From positions 36,922,991-36,986,990 of the forward strand of contig CM023535.1 in the NCBI GenBank assembly GCA_013350335.1: a stretch of DNA of 64,000 nt, in the 5' to 3' direction. Made by a program: the position numbers and the translations under genes. Positions 33,001-43,281 of the stretch are shown here, piece by piece (the first letter of the stretch is position 1; every line of letters starts with the position of its first letter). A model generated the notes under the pieces. That model made no database searches. It saw only the letters and a program-made list of their open reading frames with translations, and had not been told where the DNA came from. Origin of the DNA: Chimonanthus salicifolius (Eukaryota > Streptophyta > Magnoliopsida > Laurales > Calycanthaceae).

Positions 33001-33247
33001 CATGTGGCAGCATACCCCCACCAAGAAAAGCGACACCATCTTTTTTGGACATGTGGCAGCTTGGCATCTCTCTTCTAGATGTGATGAGCATTGACATTAA
33101 TACTTTTGCGACTTTTCATTTTATTATCATCTAGCAATAAAGACATCTTTAACAACTTTTCTTCTCAGCAATGAAGACATCTTTAACAACTTTTCTTCTC
33201 AGCACAACATCTAGCATATACCCCCCACCAAAAAGAGATGATTAACC
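33001..33247 (-). promoter_or_regulatory. Copy H intergenic region fragment
   Basis: On the minus strand this is the sequence that follows the primer site: GGTGGGGG blocks, a 35-bp direct duplication at about 33133-33203 (AAGACATCTTTAACAACTTT repeated), and two copies of GACATGTGGCAGC. It matches the first 300 bp of the K/L intergenic region. It is cut by the array before the TATA box. Confidence 0.65.
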
Positions 33248-33261
33248 TGGCTCTGATACCA
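33248..33261 (-). promoter_or_regulatory. tRNA-Met primer-binding site, copy H
   Basis: The minus strand reads TGGTATCAGAGCCA, the plant initiator tRNA-Met complement used by Caulimoviridae to prime minus-strand DNA. It lies about 40 nt past the stop of the downstream ORF, as in copies I and K. Confidence 0.9.
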
Positions 33262-33302
33262 ACAAGGACAGGATCTACAATGACAGGAATCATCTCAAAT
33301 AT

Positions 33303-34591
33303 TCAAATCTTCTTTTTCATTAATTCTTTTGCTTTAGCAGAATTCTTACGAAATAATTCAGCTAACCGAGATTCCTTTTCAACTTCTTTTTCTTTTCCTT
33401 TGTCTTTTACTGAAGAATACCAAAACTTTCCACCACGAAGGTATTCAAAAACTGATCCGTCAGGATTTATTTGAGAGTCAGGGTCCCACTGAGGATGGAG
33501 ATTTTCAAGGGGCACAACTTCATCATCAAGATTTTCTTCTGGATCATGATTACTATCCCAATCATGATCACCAACCTTTTATTTGGGAGATACTCTTCTA
33601 GAATTTGTTTAATCTTTTATTCAAAATTGACGGATTCAACAGAGGCATCCATCGGCTCGGAAGATTTTTCACGAGCAATTTCTTTAGCAATCTTTTTGGC
33701 CAAGAGATCAGCCATGACTATTTCATTCTCAAAAGGCTTTTCTTCAGGAAGAGGAATTTCTTCTTTAATAGGTGGAGAGATTTCATTCAGGATTCTCTCA
33801 TAAATATCATTTTCAATTTTAGGCCACCATTTTTGGTAAAAGGTCTGGTACAAAGACGGAAGATTGAAAAAATTCCTTTTTACTTTAAACTTCCACTGGA
33901 GAATATATGGAATATGCACTTTGCAAAGAAGCGAAGAACATTAAATGCTTCACAAGGAACTTTTTTTTCTACGCCACAGAACTTAATTAATAAATAACGA
34001 AAATTATCTGGGAGAATCTTCTGAGACGCACCAAAATAAGACCACCAATTAGAGAGAAACCATGAAGGAACACTGCAGTGGACAAGTATGACATCAGGAC
34101 TTTCTTCTTTAAATCTGATGAACCAAGAATGAGAGTACTGGCGGTTTTACCACATCAAAGCAAATTTCCATGCGTCAATATAGTCCCAATAGTTAAAGAA
34201 CTTAGTCGAATTGTATAATTGGACTGACTTTGTCATATACAAGGGACCATCCCAATCTTCTTCAGAAAGGATTTTCAAAATGGTGAATTTTGTTGTGGAA
34301 GATGAGAACGCTTTTCGTTTGGTGTAAGATATTGAGATACCATTCACGAGTTTTTCTTTTATCAGGGGAATAATAATGAAGCCCCTTGCCAAAGAGAAAA
34401 TAAACATTATCTTCTACAGATCTTTCTTCCATAAGACAATCTGAAGTAACAAGAATTCTGTTACCGGTGTAAAGATATAATTCTGATTGACTTGGGTCTT
34501 TTGTTAGAGTAAAACCCTTTTGGCTTTCTTCTTGATCTGCCAATTTCTCTTGCCCTTTTTCCTGAATGAACGGGGAAGAGCTACTTGCCAT
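33303..34591 (-). pseudogene. Copy H downstream ORF, broken
   Basis: From ATG 34589-34591, 110 codons are in frame through DPSQSELYLYTGNR and FLFGKGLHYYSPDKRKT. A deletion near 34295 joins LIFHNK coding to TKFTILKILSEEDWDGP out of frame. Stops or shifts also occur near 34149 (Gln codon), 33910 and 33605. The tail (33303-33515) is open with HPQWDPDSQINPDGSV, KFWYSSVKDKGK and KELMKKKI. Same family as the other downstream ORFs; function unknown. Confidence 0.8.
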
Positions 34592-35991
34592 TTTGTCGTC
34601 CCTGAAGAAATTCTCTAATAAGAAAGTCAGGGAGAGAGTTAGAATTTCCATTAATAAATTTGATTTTAAATTCAAAAACTGATAACATGGCTTGCCATCT
34701 AGCAAATATTTGCTTAGAGACAAGATTTTTGACATCTTTTTCTAGAATTTCTTTTGCTGCCTTAGCATCAACTCTGATCAGAAATTCTTTGTTTAATAAA
34801 TCATTTTAAAATTTCGTCACACAAATAACTATGGCAAGAACTTCCTTTTTGATGGTTGAATATTTCTTTTGTGGTTCATTCCAAAATCCAGAATTAAATC
34901 TTATTAATTCTTCTTTTGAGTCTTTTTGTTGTAAGAGGATTCCACCATATCAGACATCAGAGGCATCAGTTTGAACTATTTTAAAAGCTTCTGGGTCAAA
35001 TAAACATCTACAAAGAAGATTTTTAACTCTTTCTTTAATCTTTTTTACTACATTAGTGTGATGGATAGTCCACTCTTTAGGATTTTTCTTTCCTGGAGAA
35101 GTTTTCTATCTTTTGCCAAATTTTGATAGAAAAATCCAACATAATTTAGACATCCAAGAAATCTTTGTAGCATATTTTTATCTTTAATTTCATTTGGAAA
35201 TTTATCAGCAAATTAAATAACTCTATTAGTTGGAGTTATTTTTCTATCTTGGATCTCAAATCCTAAAAACCTGATTTTTTGCTGAAAAAGATTCATTTTT
35301 GTTTTAGATAAAGCCAATCCATTTTCTTTTATGACTGTTTTGAAAATACCCAAGTGTTTCCAATGTTGTATCACAGATTCTAAGAAGATAAGAATATCAT
35401 CAATGTAAGCAATGGCAAACTAGGTGTAAGATGAGAAGATATTATTCATAATATTCTGAAATTCAGACGGAGCATTTTTCAATCCGAAAGGCATAACATT
35501 CCATTCATAATGGCCCATTGGAACAATGAATGCAGTTTTATATCTATCTTCTTCTTTTATCTGGATCTACCAAAATCCTGATTTTAAATCAAATTTTGAG
35601 AATACTTTGGCATTGTTTAATCTATTAAGCATGTCCTGGGTATCAGGTAATGGATACCTAATAGACTGTAAGACTTTGTTTAAAGGTTTATAGTTTATTA
35701 CTAATCTTGGAACTCCTCTTTTAATTTCAGCAGCCTTTTCAATATAAAATGTCTACAGCTCCAAGGGGATTTACTTTTTCTAATTAATCCTTTCTTCAGA
35801 AGATCATTGATTTCTTCTTGACAAAGCTTTAAATGAGCAGCATCCATTTGCGATGGACGAGCTTTAGTACGAATATCTTTTTCATTAAAATCTTTTGCAT
35901 ATGGTAATCCTACTATGTGTCTTTTTCTATTCCAAAAGGCTGATGGTAATTCAGAACAGCATTCTTCTTCAATCTGTTTTGTGAATTATTC
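34581..35991 (-). pseudogene. Copy H RT and RNase H, broken
   Basis: RNase H and RT on the minus strand. TDAS is at 34959-34970 and YIDD at 35396-35407. Stops arise at Gln codons near 34805, 35209, 35421 and 35571, each by one C-to-T change on the coding strand. Frameshifts occur near 35085 and 35752, and the start of the domain is damaged near 35989. The MGHYEWNVMPFGLKNAPS region is intact. It is collinear with the 614-codon ORF upstream. Confidence 0.87.
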
Positions 35992-37836
35992 TTATTTTGT
36001 TTTAAATTCTTTTTTCTCTAATTCTTTTGTTATTTGGACAGATTTAATTTCATTTTTTAAACCTTTTACATAATCTTCTTTGTTTGAAATAATTTGATTC
36101 ATTCTTTGGATTTTTGTTTCACAGGGATCATCAATAAATTCAAGATTTATATCTACCCCTTTAATTTTTATAGAAATTCCCTTTGTGTTAACTGAGAAAG
36201 GTTGGATTAGAAGGATAAATGGGGATCCAAGAAGTACTTCATTAACAATATCTCCTGAAATAATGAAGGGTGTAGTAACACAAACTCCTTGGAAACAAAC
36301 ATGGACAATGGGAATTTTTCTTTCTATTGCCATACTGGTACCATCTGTGACTTCAATTGGGACGACACCTAATCTGATAACATTTAGATCAGCTCCAGTA
36401 TCATCAATAGCATTGGCTAGTTTCTCAAAAAAAATTATCTTTATTTTAACTTGAATTCTCCATTGTTGATAAATATATTTTGTTGGGATAACAGAAGTAG
36501 AGATTTTGCTAATTTCTCCTTTAATTCTTTGGACAAGTTTTTCTTCATCATATTTTTCAATAGCACCATCATTTTCCAACCAAGTTAACCTTTCATCAAG
36601 ATCATTTTGTTTTTTGGTTAACTCTATTCTTAATTCACGAAATTCTCTCTTCTGATCATTTAATTCTCTTTGTAAGTCTGAGACAGTTAAGGGTTTATTT
36701 ATAATATGAATTTTTTCTGCTCTATTCATAAGGTCAATCATGGAATAGGTTGGTGTGTGAAATGTTTCTTTCTCTTTTGTCCTTTTTGGATAATATGGTG
36801 TTTTATTACCATTTTCATCTTCTTCAAAGGAAATTTTTGGTTGTGAACTTTCTCCTTCTTCTCCTCCCCCCAATTTTGAAATTTGGTTTAAAAATTGAAC
36901 TTTTTTCTCTGGATCGGATATGTTATCAACCATTTCTAGAAGTAATTTTTGAGGGGCTATGAGGACACAGATATGGATACCAAGATCTTTATCAGATGGT
37001 ATCGACCATTCTTCATCAGATTCTTCATTATCTGAATGACATGTAAATGATTGGAATTGTTTGATGAGCTGAACCTGGGGACTATTTTCTTCAATGTCAG
37101 TTGATGAATCAGATTCATATTTTTCTTCTTCTGAGGAACTTGAATCAGATTGTTCTTTTTCAGTATTTTCCTCTTCATTTTTGTTATTGATTTTTCTAAG
37201 TTTCTTTTTAGAGGAATTTTCTTTTTTAAAGCATTTATTTGAATAATGACCTTTTTTCCCGCAAGTATAACGAGTTGGAAAGTTGAGGATACATAAAAGC
37301 AAGACACTAAGACAATCAGATTGAGTTTCCCAATTATCAGGGATTTGACTAGTACCTGTTTCAAGTTTAATATTGGGGTCTACTAAGTTTCCTGTGGTTT
37401 TGTCTCTGTAAAGGATTCTTCCGAATTCATCCATCTTGACAGCATTTTCTATTTCAAGTCTTTGGGCTCCAGTTAATCCATAATTCCACCATCCTCTTAA
37501 TATTCCATTGAAAGAAGTGGTTATCATGAGCAGCATACTGTGAACCATTTGGACTATTTGATATTCTGTTAATCCATTTAAGTTCCATTCATATAAAGAA
37601 TCTCCCGAATAGGTTAATTTTGAGGTGTAATTGTATGCAGCCTCTTCGAGTTGTAGATCAACAGGGGTTGGTCTAGGATAATAATTCTTTGTCTCTGGCA
37701 ATTTTACCTGGGGATTCCATTTCTTTAGACGATTTATTAATAAATTCTCTGAAGCAGAGACTCTTAGGATGCTGAATCCTTTTCCTCCCATATTGACAAG
37801 TTTTTCCAGTTTGTCCGCTTTGTTCAGTTGATCCAA
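35992..37836 (-). pseudogene. Copy H 614-codon chimeric ORF: capsid-zinc knuckle-linker-protease
   Basis: One uninterrupted frame begins in array R5 (MDQLNKADKLEKL is repeat-derived) and continues into capsid SLNMGGKG-like sequence. An internal in-frame deletion of several hundred bp joins VLLLCIL to the zinc-knuckle region, removing the FISGLPPLF half of the capsid. The knuckle at 37231-37272 reads R-YTCGKKGHYSNKC: its first Cys codon is CGT, so it is defective. Acidic tract, linker and protease follow, with DTGAD at 36388-36402 preceded by an unusual Asp. The frame ends at KEFKTK. It is open but cannot give a normal capsid. Confidence 0.85.
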
Positions 37837-38205
37837 TTTGTCCTGTTCATCCAGTTAGACTAGTTTTTCCAGTTTGTCCACATTGTCCAGTTTGTCCACT
37901 TTGTCCACCTTGTCCACTTTTTCCAATTGTTTCTGTTTGTCCAATTTGTCCAGTTTGACCAGTTTATCTAATTTGTCCAATTCGTATAGTTTGTCCTGTT
38001 GGTCAAGTTTGTCTACTTTGTCAAGTTGGTCCAATTTATCCAATTTGTGGAGTTTGTTCAGTTTGTACAGTTCGTCCAGTTTGTTCAGTTTGTGCAGCTT
38101 GTCTTGTTTGACAACTTCATCTACTTTACCAAGTTTGTCCACTATGTCCAGTTTATCCAATTCGTACAGTTTGTCCACTCTGTCCTGTTTGTCCAGTTTA
38201 ACTAG
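37796..38205 (-). repeat. Minisatellite array R5
   Basis: About 410 bp of the 9-bp repeat in TTTGTCC orientation, between the minus-strand capsid of copy H and the forward downstream ORF of copy I. The array is the least regular of the nine, with runs such as CACTTTGTCCACCTTGTCC near 37900. Confidence 0.92.
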
Positions 38206-38613
38206 TATTTTGAAGAAAGGATTAAACATATTCTTGCTGACTATCTTCCCAAGAAGAAAGATAAACATGATCATGATTGGGATAGTAATCATGGTCCAGA
38301 GGAACATTTAGACGAAATTGCTTCTTATAATTCAGATGAAATTCTTGGAAAAAATATTGTTGGGTTAAGTCCCCGTTGGGATCCAGATTTAGAGGTTAAC
38401 CCAGATGGTTCTATCACTGATTATAATCATGGTGGTCAAAAGTTTTGGTATTCATCTCCAAAGTTTGACTTATCTCAAGCTGTTGAGCCATCTTCCGTCG
38501 TTCCTCAACCTTCCAAGTCTTCCGCTCAAAATGAAATGCTGATGTATCGCTCTATGTTGATAGAAAAAGAAAAGAGTTGGCGCTCTCAGAAGAATGAAAA
38601 GAAGAAAAATTAA
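38206..38613 (+). pseudogene. Copy I downstream ORF, C-terminal part
   Basis: The C-terminal 135 codons of a diverged downstream ORF: FEERIKHI, LPKKKDKHDHDWDSNHGP, LSPRWDPDLEVNPDGS, GGQKFWYSSPKF, then a Ser/Pro hinge and a Lys-rich end at TAA 38611-38613. The tail is longer and different from the C-H subfamily but resembles copy N. It starts abruptly at array R5, so the N-terminal two thirds are missing. Confidence 0.8.
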
Positions 38614-38632
38614 ATTAAAATCTAAAGACTGG

Positions 38633-38705
38633 ATGAAAAGTTGATCTTGCATTATGAAAAGTTGATCCTGCATTATTGCATTATGAAAAGTTGATCCTGC
38701 ATTAT
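38633..38705 (+). repeat. Three direct repeats just before the copy I primer site
   Basis: ATGAAAAGTTGATCYTGCATT occurs at 38633, 38654 and 38683, with 21- and 29-nt spacing, ending next to the PBS. It is absent in front of the PBS of copies H and K. It could be duplication at the minus-strand start/stop region of the viral DNA; this is inference. Confidence 0.85.
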
Positions 38706-38719
38706 TGGTATCAGAGCCA
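38706..38719 (+). promoter_or_regulatory. tRNA-Met primer-binding site, copy I
   Basis: TGGTATCAGAGCCA, followed by AAAATG. It lies 92 nt after the downstream ORF stop. It primes reverse transcription in Caulimoviridae. Confidence 0.9.
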
Positions 38720-39320
38720 AAATGTATGCTCAACTTTTGATGGGGGAAGGTCATAGTAGATTTACAAGAAAAATAGGTGTCATTGTGTTATTAGAAACAT
38801 TAAAGTTGATGTTACAAATGTCATCTCAAGAATTATTGACAAGACAAAAGTTGTCTCAAGGATTAAAGGCATGAAAAAAAGGTCAAAAGCACTCAAGGAT
38901 CAAAGACCACATGTGTACATTATGGTGTTACTATTTCACCTACCATTGGTTACCTTTTGTCAAAAGTTTCACTATTCCTCTGGTGACTTTTTGTAACGTT
39001 ATTTGTTTTTTAGTTCTTTAGTGGATAGAAAGAGATTCCACCTTATCTCTTTTTTTTCCATCTTTTCCTCTAAGTGTGCCATGTGTCATTAGGACCCCTT
39101 CCTTTGGTCGGAAAGGAAGATGTTTTGTCCCCTCTCTCCATCTATATAAGGAGAAGAGTTTGCTTTGTTTTGGGGGGGAGTTTTCAATATCAGTTTTCAG
39201 AGCAAGTTTTCTTATCAAGTTTAGAAAGTTGAGTGTGAAGCTCAAGTGTGCCGGAGCTCAAGTCTCAAGTATCTTGTAAACAATTTGTAAGTATTTCAAT
39301 AATATGTTTTGTATTTTATT
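38720..39320 (+). promoter_or_regulatory. Copy I intergenic promoter and leader, TATA at 39143-39150
   Basis: The region after the PBS contains the conserved CTCCATCTATATAAGGAG (TATATAAG at 39143-39150), also found at 46327-46344. Transcription is expected to start about 30 nt later. The leader then contains GTGTGCCGGAGCTCAAG-type sequence. A TTTGTAAGTATTTC donor-like site is present near 39287, but no acceptor precedes the sORF1 ATG, so the first intron looks lost here. No gene is seen; ORFs of 67-75 codons across it are chance. Confidence 0.7.
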
Positions 39321-39680
39321 ATGTCTAAAAGGTTGACTTTACTTAAACGTTTTAATACTTGTGTTGAGCACTTAGAAAAATTAGATAGAATTATCAAAAG
39401 AACTAATAGTGACTTGCAAAGAAGTCCCTATGCTCGTCGAGGTGCTCATCATTGTCCTCATCATCAACTCCTTGAATATCGTCGTACTGCTGTAGTTCAT
39501 ACTTATTCTTCTTTACAATTGTGTAAATTTAGATTAGAAGATCAATTGGAAATGTTAGGAGAATTTGAGCTATTTAACCTGTGTTTGATTATCAAATTTT
39601 CTTTAGAGTTTTTTATTTCCTTGTACAATTTGCATTTTTGTGTGCTGCTTGGAAAAGTTAGAGCACCAGAGGTCGCATAG
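39321..39680 (+). CDS. Copy I sORF1 homolog fused to a remnant of sORF2
   Basis: MSKRLTLLKRFNTCVEHLEKLDRI, then QRSPYARRGAHHCPHHQLLEYRRTAVVH and QLCKFRLEDQLEML, aligns with sORF1 of other copies but is diverged. Instead of stopping, it runs into EFELFNLCL, similar to the sORF2 end (EELELL), so almost all of sORF2 is missing. The extension to 39680 reads through leader sequence. The start at 39321 is preferred over an upstream ATG at 39309 because it aligns with the other copies. Confidence 0.6.
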   Translation: MSKRLTLLKRFNTCVEHLEKLDRIIKRTNSDLQRSPYARRGAHHCPHHQLLEYRRTAVVHTYSSLQLCKFRLEDQLEMLGEFELFNLCLIIKFSLEFFISLYNLHFCVLLGKVRAPEVA

Positions 39681-39760
39681 CAAGTCCCGCTTTAGCTGTG
39701 GATAGGCGTTTAGGGCAGTAAATCGTTGACCGGCCGCTCTAGTTTTCCTACAGCCCACAT
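39672..39760 (+). promoter_or_regulatory. Copy I conserved element before MP (candidate intron 39680-39753)
   Basis: GCAAGTCCCGC at 39680 (a GC-type donor), then GGCAGTAAATCGTTGAC, then TTTTCCTACAG ending at 39753, 7 nt before the MP ATG. Length 74 nt. It matches the element of copies B, E and L despite the overall divergence of this copy, which argues for constraint. Confidence 0.5.
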
Positions 39761-40560
39761 ATGGAAAGAACTAAAGGAAAGAAGAAACTTTTTAAAAATT
39801 TGTTTAAATCATTTCAAAATCCTTCTAATAAATCTGATGTCTCTTCGTCTTCATATCAAACTGCTATGTTTGGTTTTATGTCTAGTAATTTAGAAAATGA
39901 TAAAAAATCTGAAAAAATAAAAAATTCAGAAGAAATTGTTTTTTGAAAACTTTTGATCAAGCAATATCAAATTGGAAAATGCTTTCCTTGCCTATAACAG
40001 AAGTATATAGCATTGGAACCTTTGAAGAACAGAATGACTATCATATTAAAACTGTTGAAAACACTATTTCCTTATCTGGAGGAAAACAGACCATTAAGCT
40101 TTTAGATCAAAGAGTTATTCAACAAATTAAATCAAAATACAATTACCTGCATATCGGATTAATTCAGGTAGGAACTAAACCTCTGTTCAGATTAGGATTA
40201 AATGCCTCTGTCTGTGTTTGTGTTCGAGATCAAAGATATGATGAGTTTGATGATTCGCTATATGCTATGGTTGAATCTAGTCTATGTCATGGTGCTTCCT
40301 ACTTCAACTGCCTCCCAAATATTACAGTTGATGTTCATGATGAAGATGTCATAGATTGTGCTACTCTTGGATTTCAAAGTAAAGGGTTAAAAATTAGTCC
40401 AAAAAGTAAACCTTTTGCTATAATATACAGAGTGTTTTACAAATCAATGATGTATCTGTTTCCCATGGTTGCCTATGAACAAAAAGTTGAAAGAGAGAAA
40501 ACAACTGTTCTTTCGGAAACAAATTTTAACAATAATGTATTCATTCCAAAAGTAATTAAT
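39761..40560 (+). pseudogene. Copy I movement protein, truncated
   Basis: A diverged MP starting MERTKGKKKLFKN with a Ser run. A base change near 39943 shifts the frame; the second part is open through NWKMLSLPITEVYS, NDYHIKTVEN, SLSGGKQTIK, HIGLIQVG, VRDQRYDEFDDSLYAM and CATLGFQSKGLK. It is cut at VFIPKVI near 40560, where array R6 begins and supplies a further 130 repeat-derived codons. The 30K core is complete. Confidence 0.85.
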
Positions 40561-41240
40561 TCGTCCAGTTTGTCAACTTTGCCAGTTCGTCCAGTTATTC
40601 TAGCATGTCCACTTTGCTCACTATGTCCAGTTTGTCTAGGTTGTCAAGTTTGTCTACATGATTCAGTTTGTCCAATTTGTTCAGTTTGTCCAGTTTGTCC
40701 AATTCGTCCAGTTTGTCCAGTTAGTCCATTTTATCCACTTTTTTTAGTTCATCCAGTTTCTGCAGTTCGTCAACTTTGTCATGTTTCTCTACTTTTTCCA
40801 ATTCGTCCAATTTGTCCAGTTTGTCAACTTTGTCCTGTTCGACATGTTAGACAAGTTTTTCCAGTTTGTCCACTTAATATAGGTCGTCCATTTTGTCCAG
40901 TTTGTCCACTTTTTCAAGTTCGTCCAATTTGTCTAGTTTATCAACTTTGTTTAAATCATATAGTTTGTCCAGTTTGACTAGTTTTCCTAATTTGTCCAAA
41001 TCGTCTAGTTCATGTAGTTTGTCTAGATGCTTTAGTTTATCCAATTTGTACAGTTTGTCCATTTTCTACAATTCGTTCAGTTTGTCAACTTTGTCCAGTT
41101 TGTCCATTTTTTCCAGTTTGTCCACTTTGCCCACTTTGTTCACTTTGCTCACTATGTCCAGTTTGTCTGGTTTGTCAAGTTCGTCTAGATGATTCAGTTT
41201 GTCCAATTTGTTCAGTTCGTCCTATTTGTCCAGTTTGTCT
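40561..41240 (-). repeat. Minisatellite array R6
   Basis: About 680 bp in TTTGTCC orientation. It carries the inverted landmark GTCCACTTAATATAGGTCG near 40870 and CCAGTTTGTCTAGGTTGTC-type blocks, shared with R1, R7 and R9. The right end meets an A-run (41245-41258) and then the leader of copy J. Confidence 0.93.
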
Positions 41241-41344
41241 AGTAAAAAAAAAAAAAAGTGTGAGTGTGAGTGTGAGTTTGAAGTTGGAGTGCTAGAGCTT
41301 GAAGTTTAAGTGTGCTAGAGTCTAAAGTCTTGTACAAATCTTCT
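41241..41344 (+). promoter_or_regulatory. Copy J 5' leader
   Basis: After an A-run the leader begins GTGTGAGTGTGAGTGTGAG and aligns with copy L from about 46404. As in copies E and G, the array replaces everything upstream of the transcript-start region. No TATA box precedes it. Confidence 0.6.
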
Positions 41345-41414
41345 GTAAGTGATTAAGTTTTTAAGTTTGATGTTATATGTTTGTAATTATCTAATCATGT
41401 TTTTCTTTTGCTAG
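41345..41414 (+). other. Copy J candidate 70-nt leader intron
   Basis: Donor TCT|GTAAGTGATT at 41345, branch-like TATCTAATCATG, T-rich tract and TTTTGCTAG ending at 41414, then AAT and the sORF1 ATG at 41418. Confidence 0.6.
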
Positions 41415-41417
41415 AAT

Positions 41418-41648
41418 ATGTCTATTCGTCTTACTCTGCTTAAAAGATACTATGATGATGTTCGGATATTAAGAAAAATTGAATTCCTGTTAGACAATAT
41501 ACGGAGACATCTGCAAATCTGCACCCACAGAAATAATCCTCGCCATCTTGAGTTTGAAAGAAGAAGGGTTGTCTTAATGCGTTCTTATGCTGTCTTCCAA
41601 CTAGATAAATTCCGAACTGAATCAAAACTACAAGCGATGGCCTTCTGA
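41418..41648 (+). CDS. Copy J sORF1, 76 aa
   Basis: Intact: MSIRLTLLKRYYDDVRILRK, IEFLLDNIRRHLQICTHRNN, ending QLDKFRTESKLQAMAF and TGA at 41646-41648. The next ORF starts one base later. Mostly helical and basic; function unknown. Confidence 0.75.
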   Translation: MSIRLTLLKRYYDDVRILRKIEFLLDNIRRHLQICTHRNNPRHLEFERRRVVLMRSYAVFQLDKFRTESKLQAMAF

Positions 41649-41649
41649 G

Positions 41650-41715
41650 ATGCCACCTCTTTCTATTAGGAGAGAAGAATTATTGTGTGATCTAAGATGA
41701 CGTGAAAATCAGCTT
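41650..41715 (+). pseudogene. Copy J sORF2, truncated
   Basis: Only the first 22 codons remain (MPPLSIRREELLCDL), with a CGA-to-TGA stop inside the LRRRENQ motif. The sequence then passes into scrambled RT fragments at about 41716. Confidence 0.8.
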
Positions 41716-41993
41716 AATCTGCAGTTTTATATCTATCTTCTTCTTTTATCTGAATCTGCCAAAATTCATAATGCCCCATTGGAACAGTGAATGCAGTTTT
41801 ATTTCTATCTTCTTCTTTTATCTGAATCTGCCAAAATCCTGATTTTAAATCAAACATTTCATACACCAACCTATTCCATGATTGACCTCATGAATAGAGC
41901 AGATAAGAATGTCATCAATGTAAACAATGGCAAACTGGGTGTAAGATGAGAAAATATTATTCATAATATTCTGAAATTCAGACGGAGCATTTT
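41716..41993. other. Scrambled block of four viral fragments
   Basis: Within 280 bp lie: minus-strand RT (41716-41762), an overlapping second minus-strand RT piece repeating part of the first (41763-41850), a forward piece of the linker with PTYSMIDLMNRA (41851-41905), and minus-strand RT around YIDD (41903-41993). The pieces come from distant parts of the genome. Junctions are blunt or share a few bases. No gene is possible. Confidence 0.85.
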
Positions 41994-43060
41994 ATCCACT
42001 TTTTCCAGTTCATCCAGTTTCTACAGTTCATCAACTTTGTCATGTTTCTCTACTTTTTCCAATTCGTCCAATTTGTCCATTTTGTCCAGTTCGTCCAGTT
42101 TGTCAACTTTGTCCACTTTGTCCAATTTGTCCAGTTTGTCCACTTTGCTCACTTTGTCCAATTTATCTAGTTTGTCTAGATGGTTCAGTTTCTCCATTTT
42201 ATACAATTCGTCCAGTTTGACTAGTTTTTCCAGTTTGTCCACTTTGTTCAGTTGGTCCAGTTTGACTAATTATTCTAGTTTGTCCACTTTGTTCAGCTGG
42301 TCCAGTTTGTCCTGTTCAACATGTTAGGCAAGTTTTTCCAGTTTGTCCACTTAATATAGGTCGTCCACTTTGTCCAGTTTCTCTCACTTTGTCTAGTTTG
42401 TATACTATGTTCACTTTGCTCATTTCGTCCAATTTGTCTAGTTTATCAACTTTGTTTAGATGGTATAGTTTGTCCAGTTTGACCAGTTTTTCTAATTTGT
42501 CTAAATTGTCTAGTTCGTCTAGATGGTCAAGTTTGTCCACTTTGTCGAGTTGGTCAAATTTAGCCAATTATTGCAGTTTGTCTAGTTTGTACAAGACGTA
42601 CAATTTGTCCACTTTGTTCAGTTTAACTAGTTTGTCCACTTCGTCAACTTTACCCTGTTTGTTCATTTTGTCTACTATCTCCAGTTTGTCCAATTCGTAC
42701 AGTCTGTACTTTGTCCTGTTCGTCCAGTTTGACTAATTTATCCACTTTTTCCAATTCGTTTAGTTTGTCCACTTTGTCCTGTTCGTCCAGTTTATCTAGT
42801 TTGTCAAGTTTGTCCAGTTGGTCCAGTTTCACGAATTTGTCCAGTTTATCTAACTTGTTCACTTCATCATGTTTGTCCAGTTTGTCCAATTCGTCCTATT
42901 CGTCCAGTTTGTCAAGTTAGTCCTCTTTTTCTAGTTTTCCCACTTTCTACAGTTTGTCCACTTTGTCATGTTTGTCCACTCTTTCCAATTCGTCTAGTTT
43001 GTCCACTTTGTCTAGTTTGTAGAGTTTGCCCACTTTGTTCACTTTGCTCACTTTGTCCAA
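41994..43060 (-). repeat. Minisatellite array R7
   Basis: About 1.07 kb in TTTGTCC orientation. It has the landmark ACTTAATATAGGTCGTCC near 42350 and the inverted R4/R9 block near 42480-42575. The region near 42700-42900 resembles the reverse of R4 32550-32720, which points to duplication and inversion of whole array segments. Confidence 0.93.
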
Positions 43061-43281
43061 CCAATCTCTTAAAGGATGATTTTTCAAATTTTCTCTAAGA
43101 TACGGTTTATCAATTTCAAATCTTTTTGACAGAGGTTTCTTCTGGCTTTTGAATGCTAACCATTCTTATGACTCCTTGGAGAAAATCACTCTCACTAGGG
43201 TTGTAGATTTTTTGTGATGAAGTTCTTTTATTCACAGGGTGTTCGATTCCACTTTCTTTATTTCTAAAAACTTTTTGATCC
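43061..43281 (-). pseudogene. Isolated MP-CP spacer fragment
   Basis: On the minus strand this codes for KESGIEHPVNKRTSSQK, NPSESDFLQGVI, KPYLRENLKNHPLRDW, in two frames because of a base gain near 43125. It is bounded by array R7 on one side and by forward-sense protease sequence on the other, so it is a small captured fragment. Confidence 0.8.

Noticed and set aside
39018..39279. ORFs of 67 and 75 codons over the copy I promoter
   Set aside because: They overlap the TATA box and leader, are on opposite strands, and are not conserved in copy L's equivalent region.
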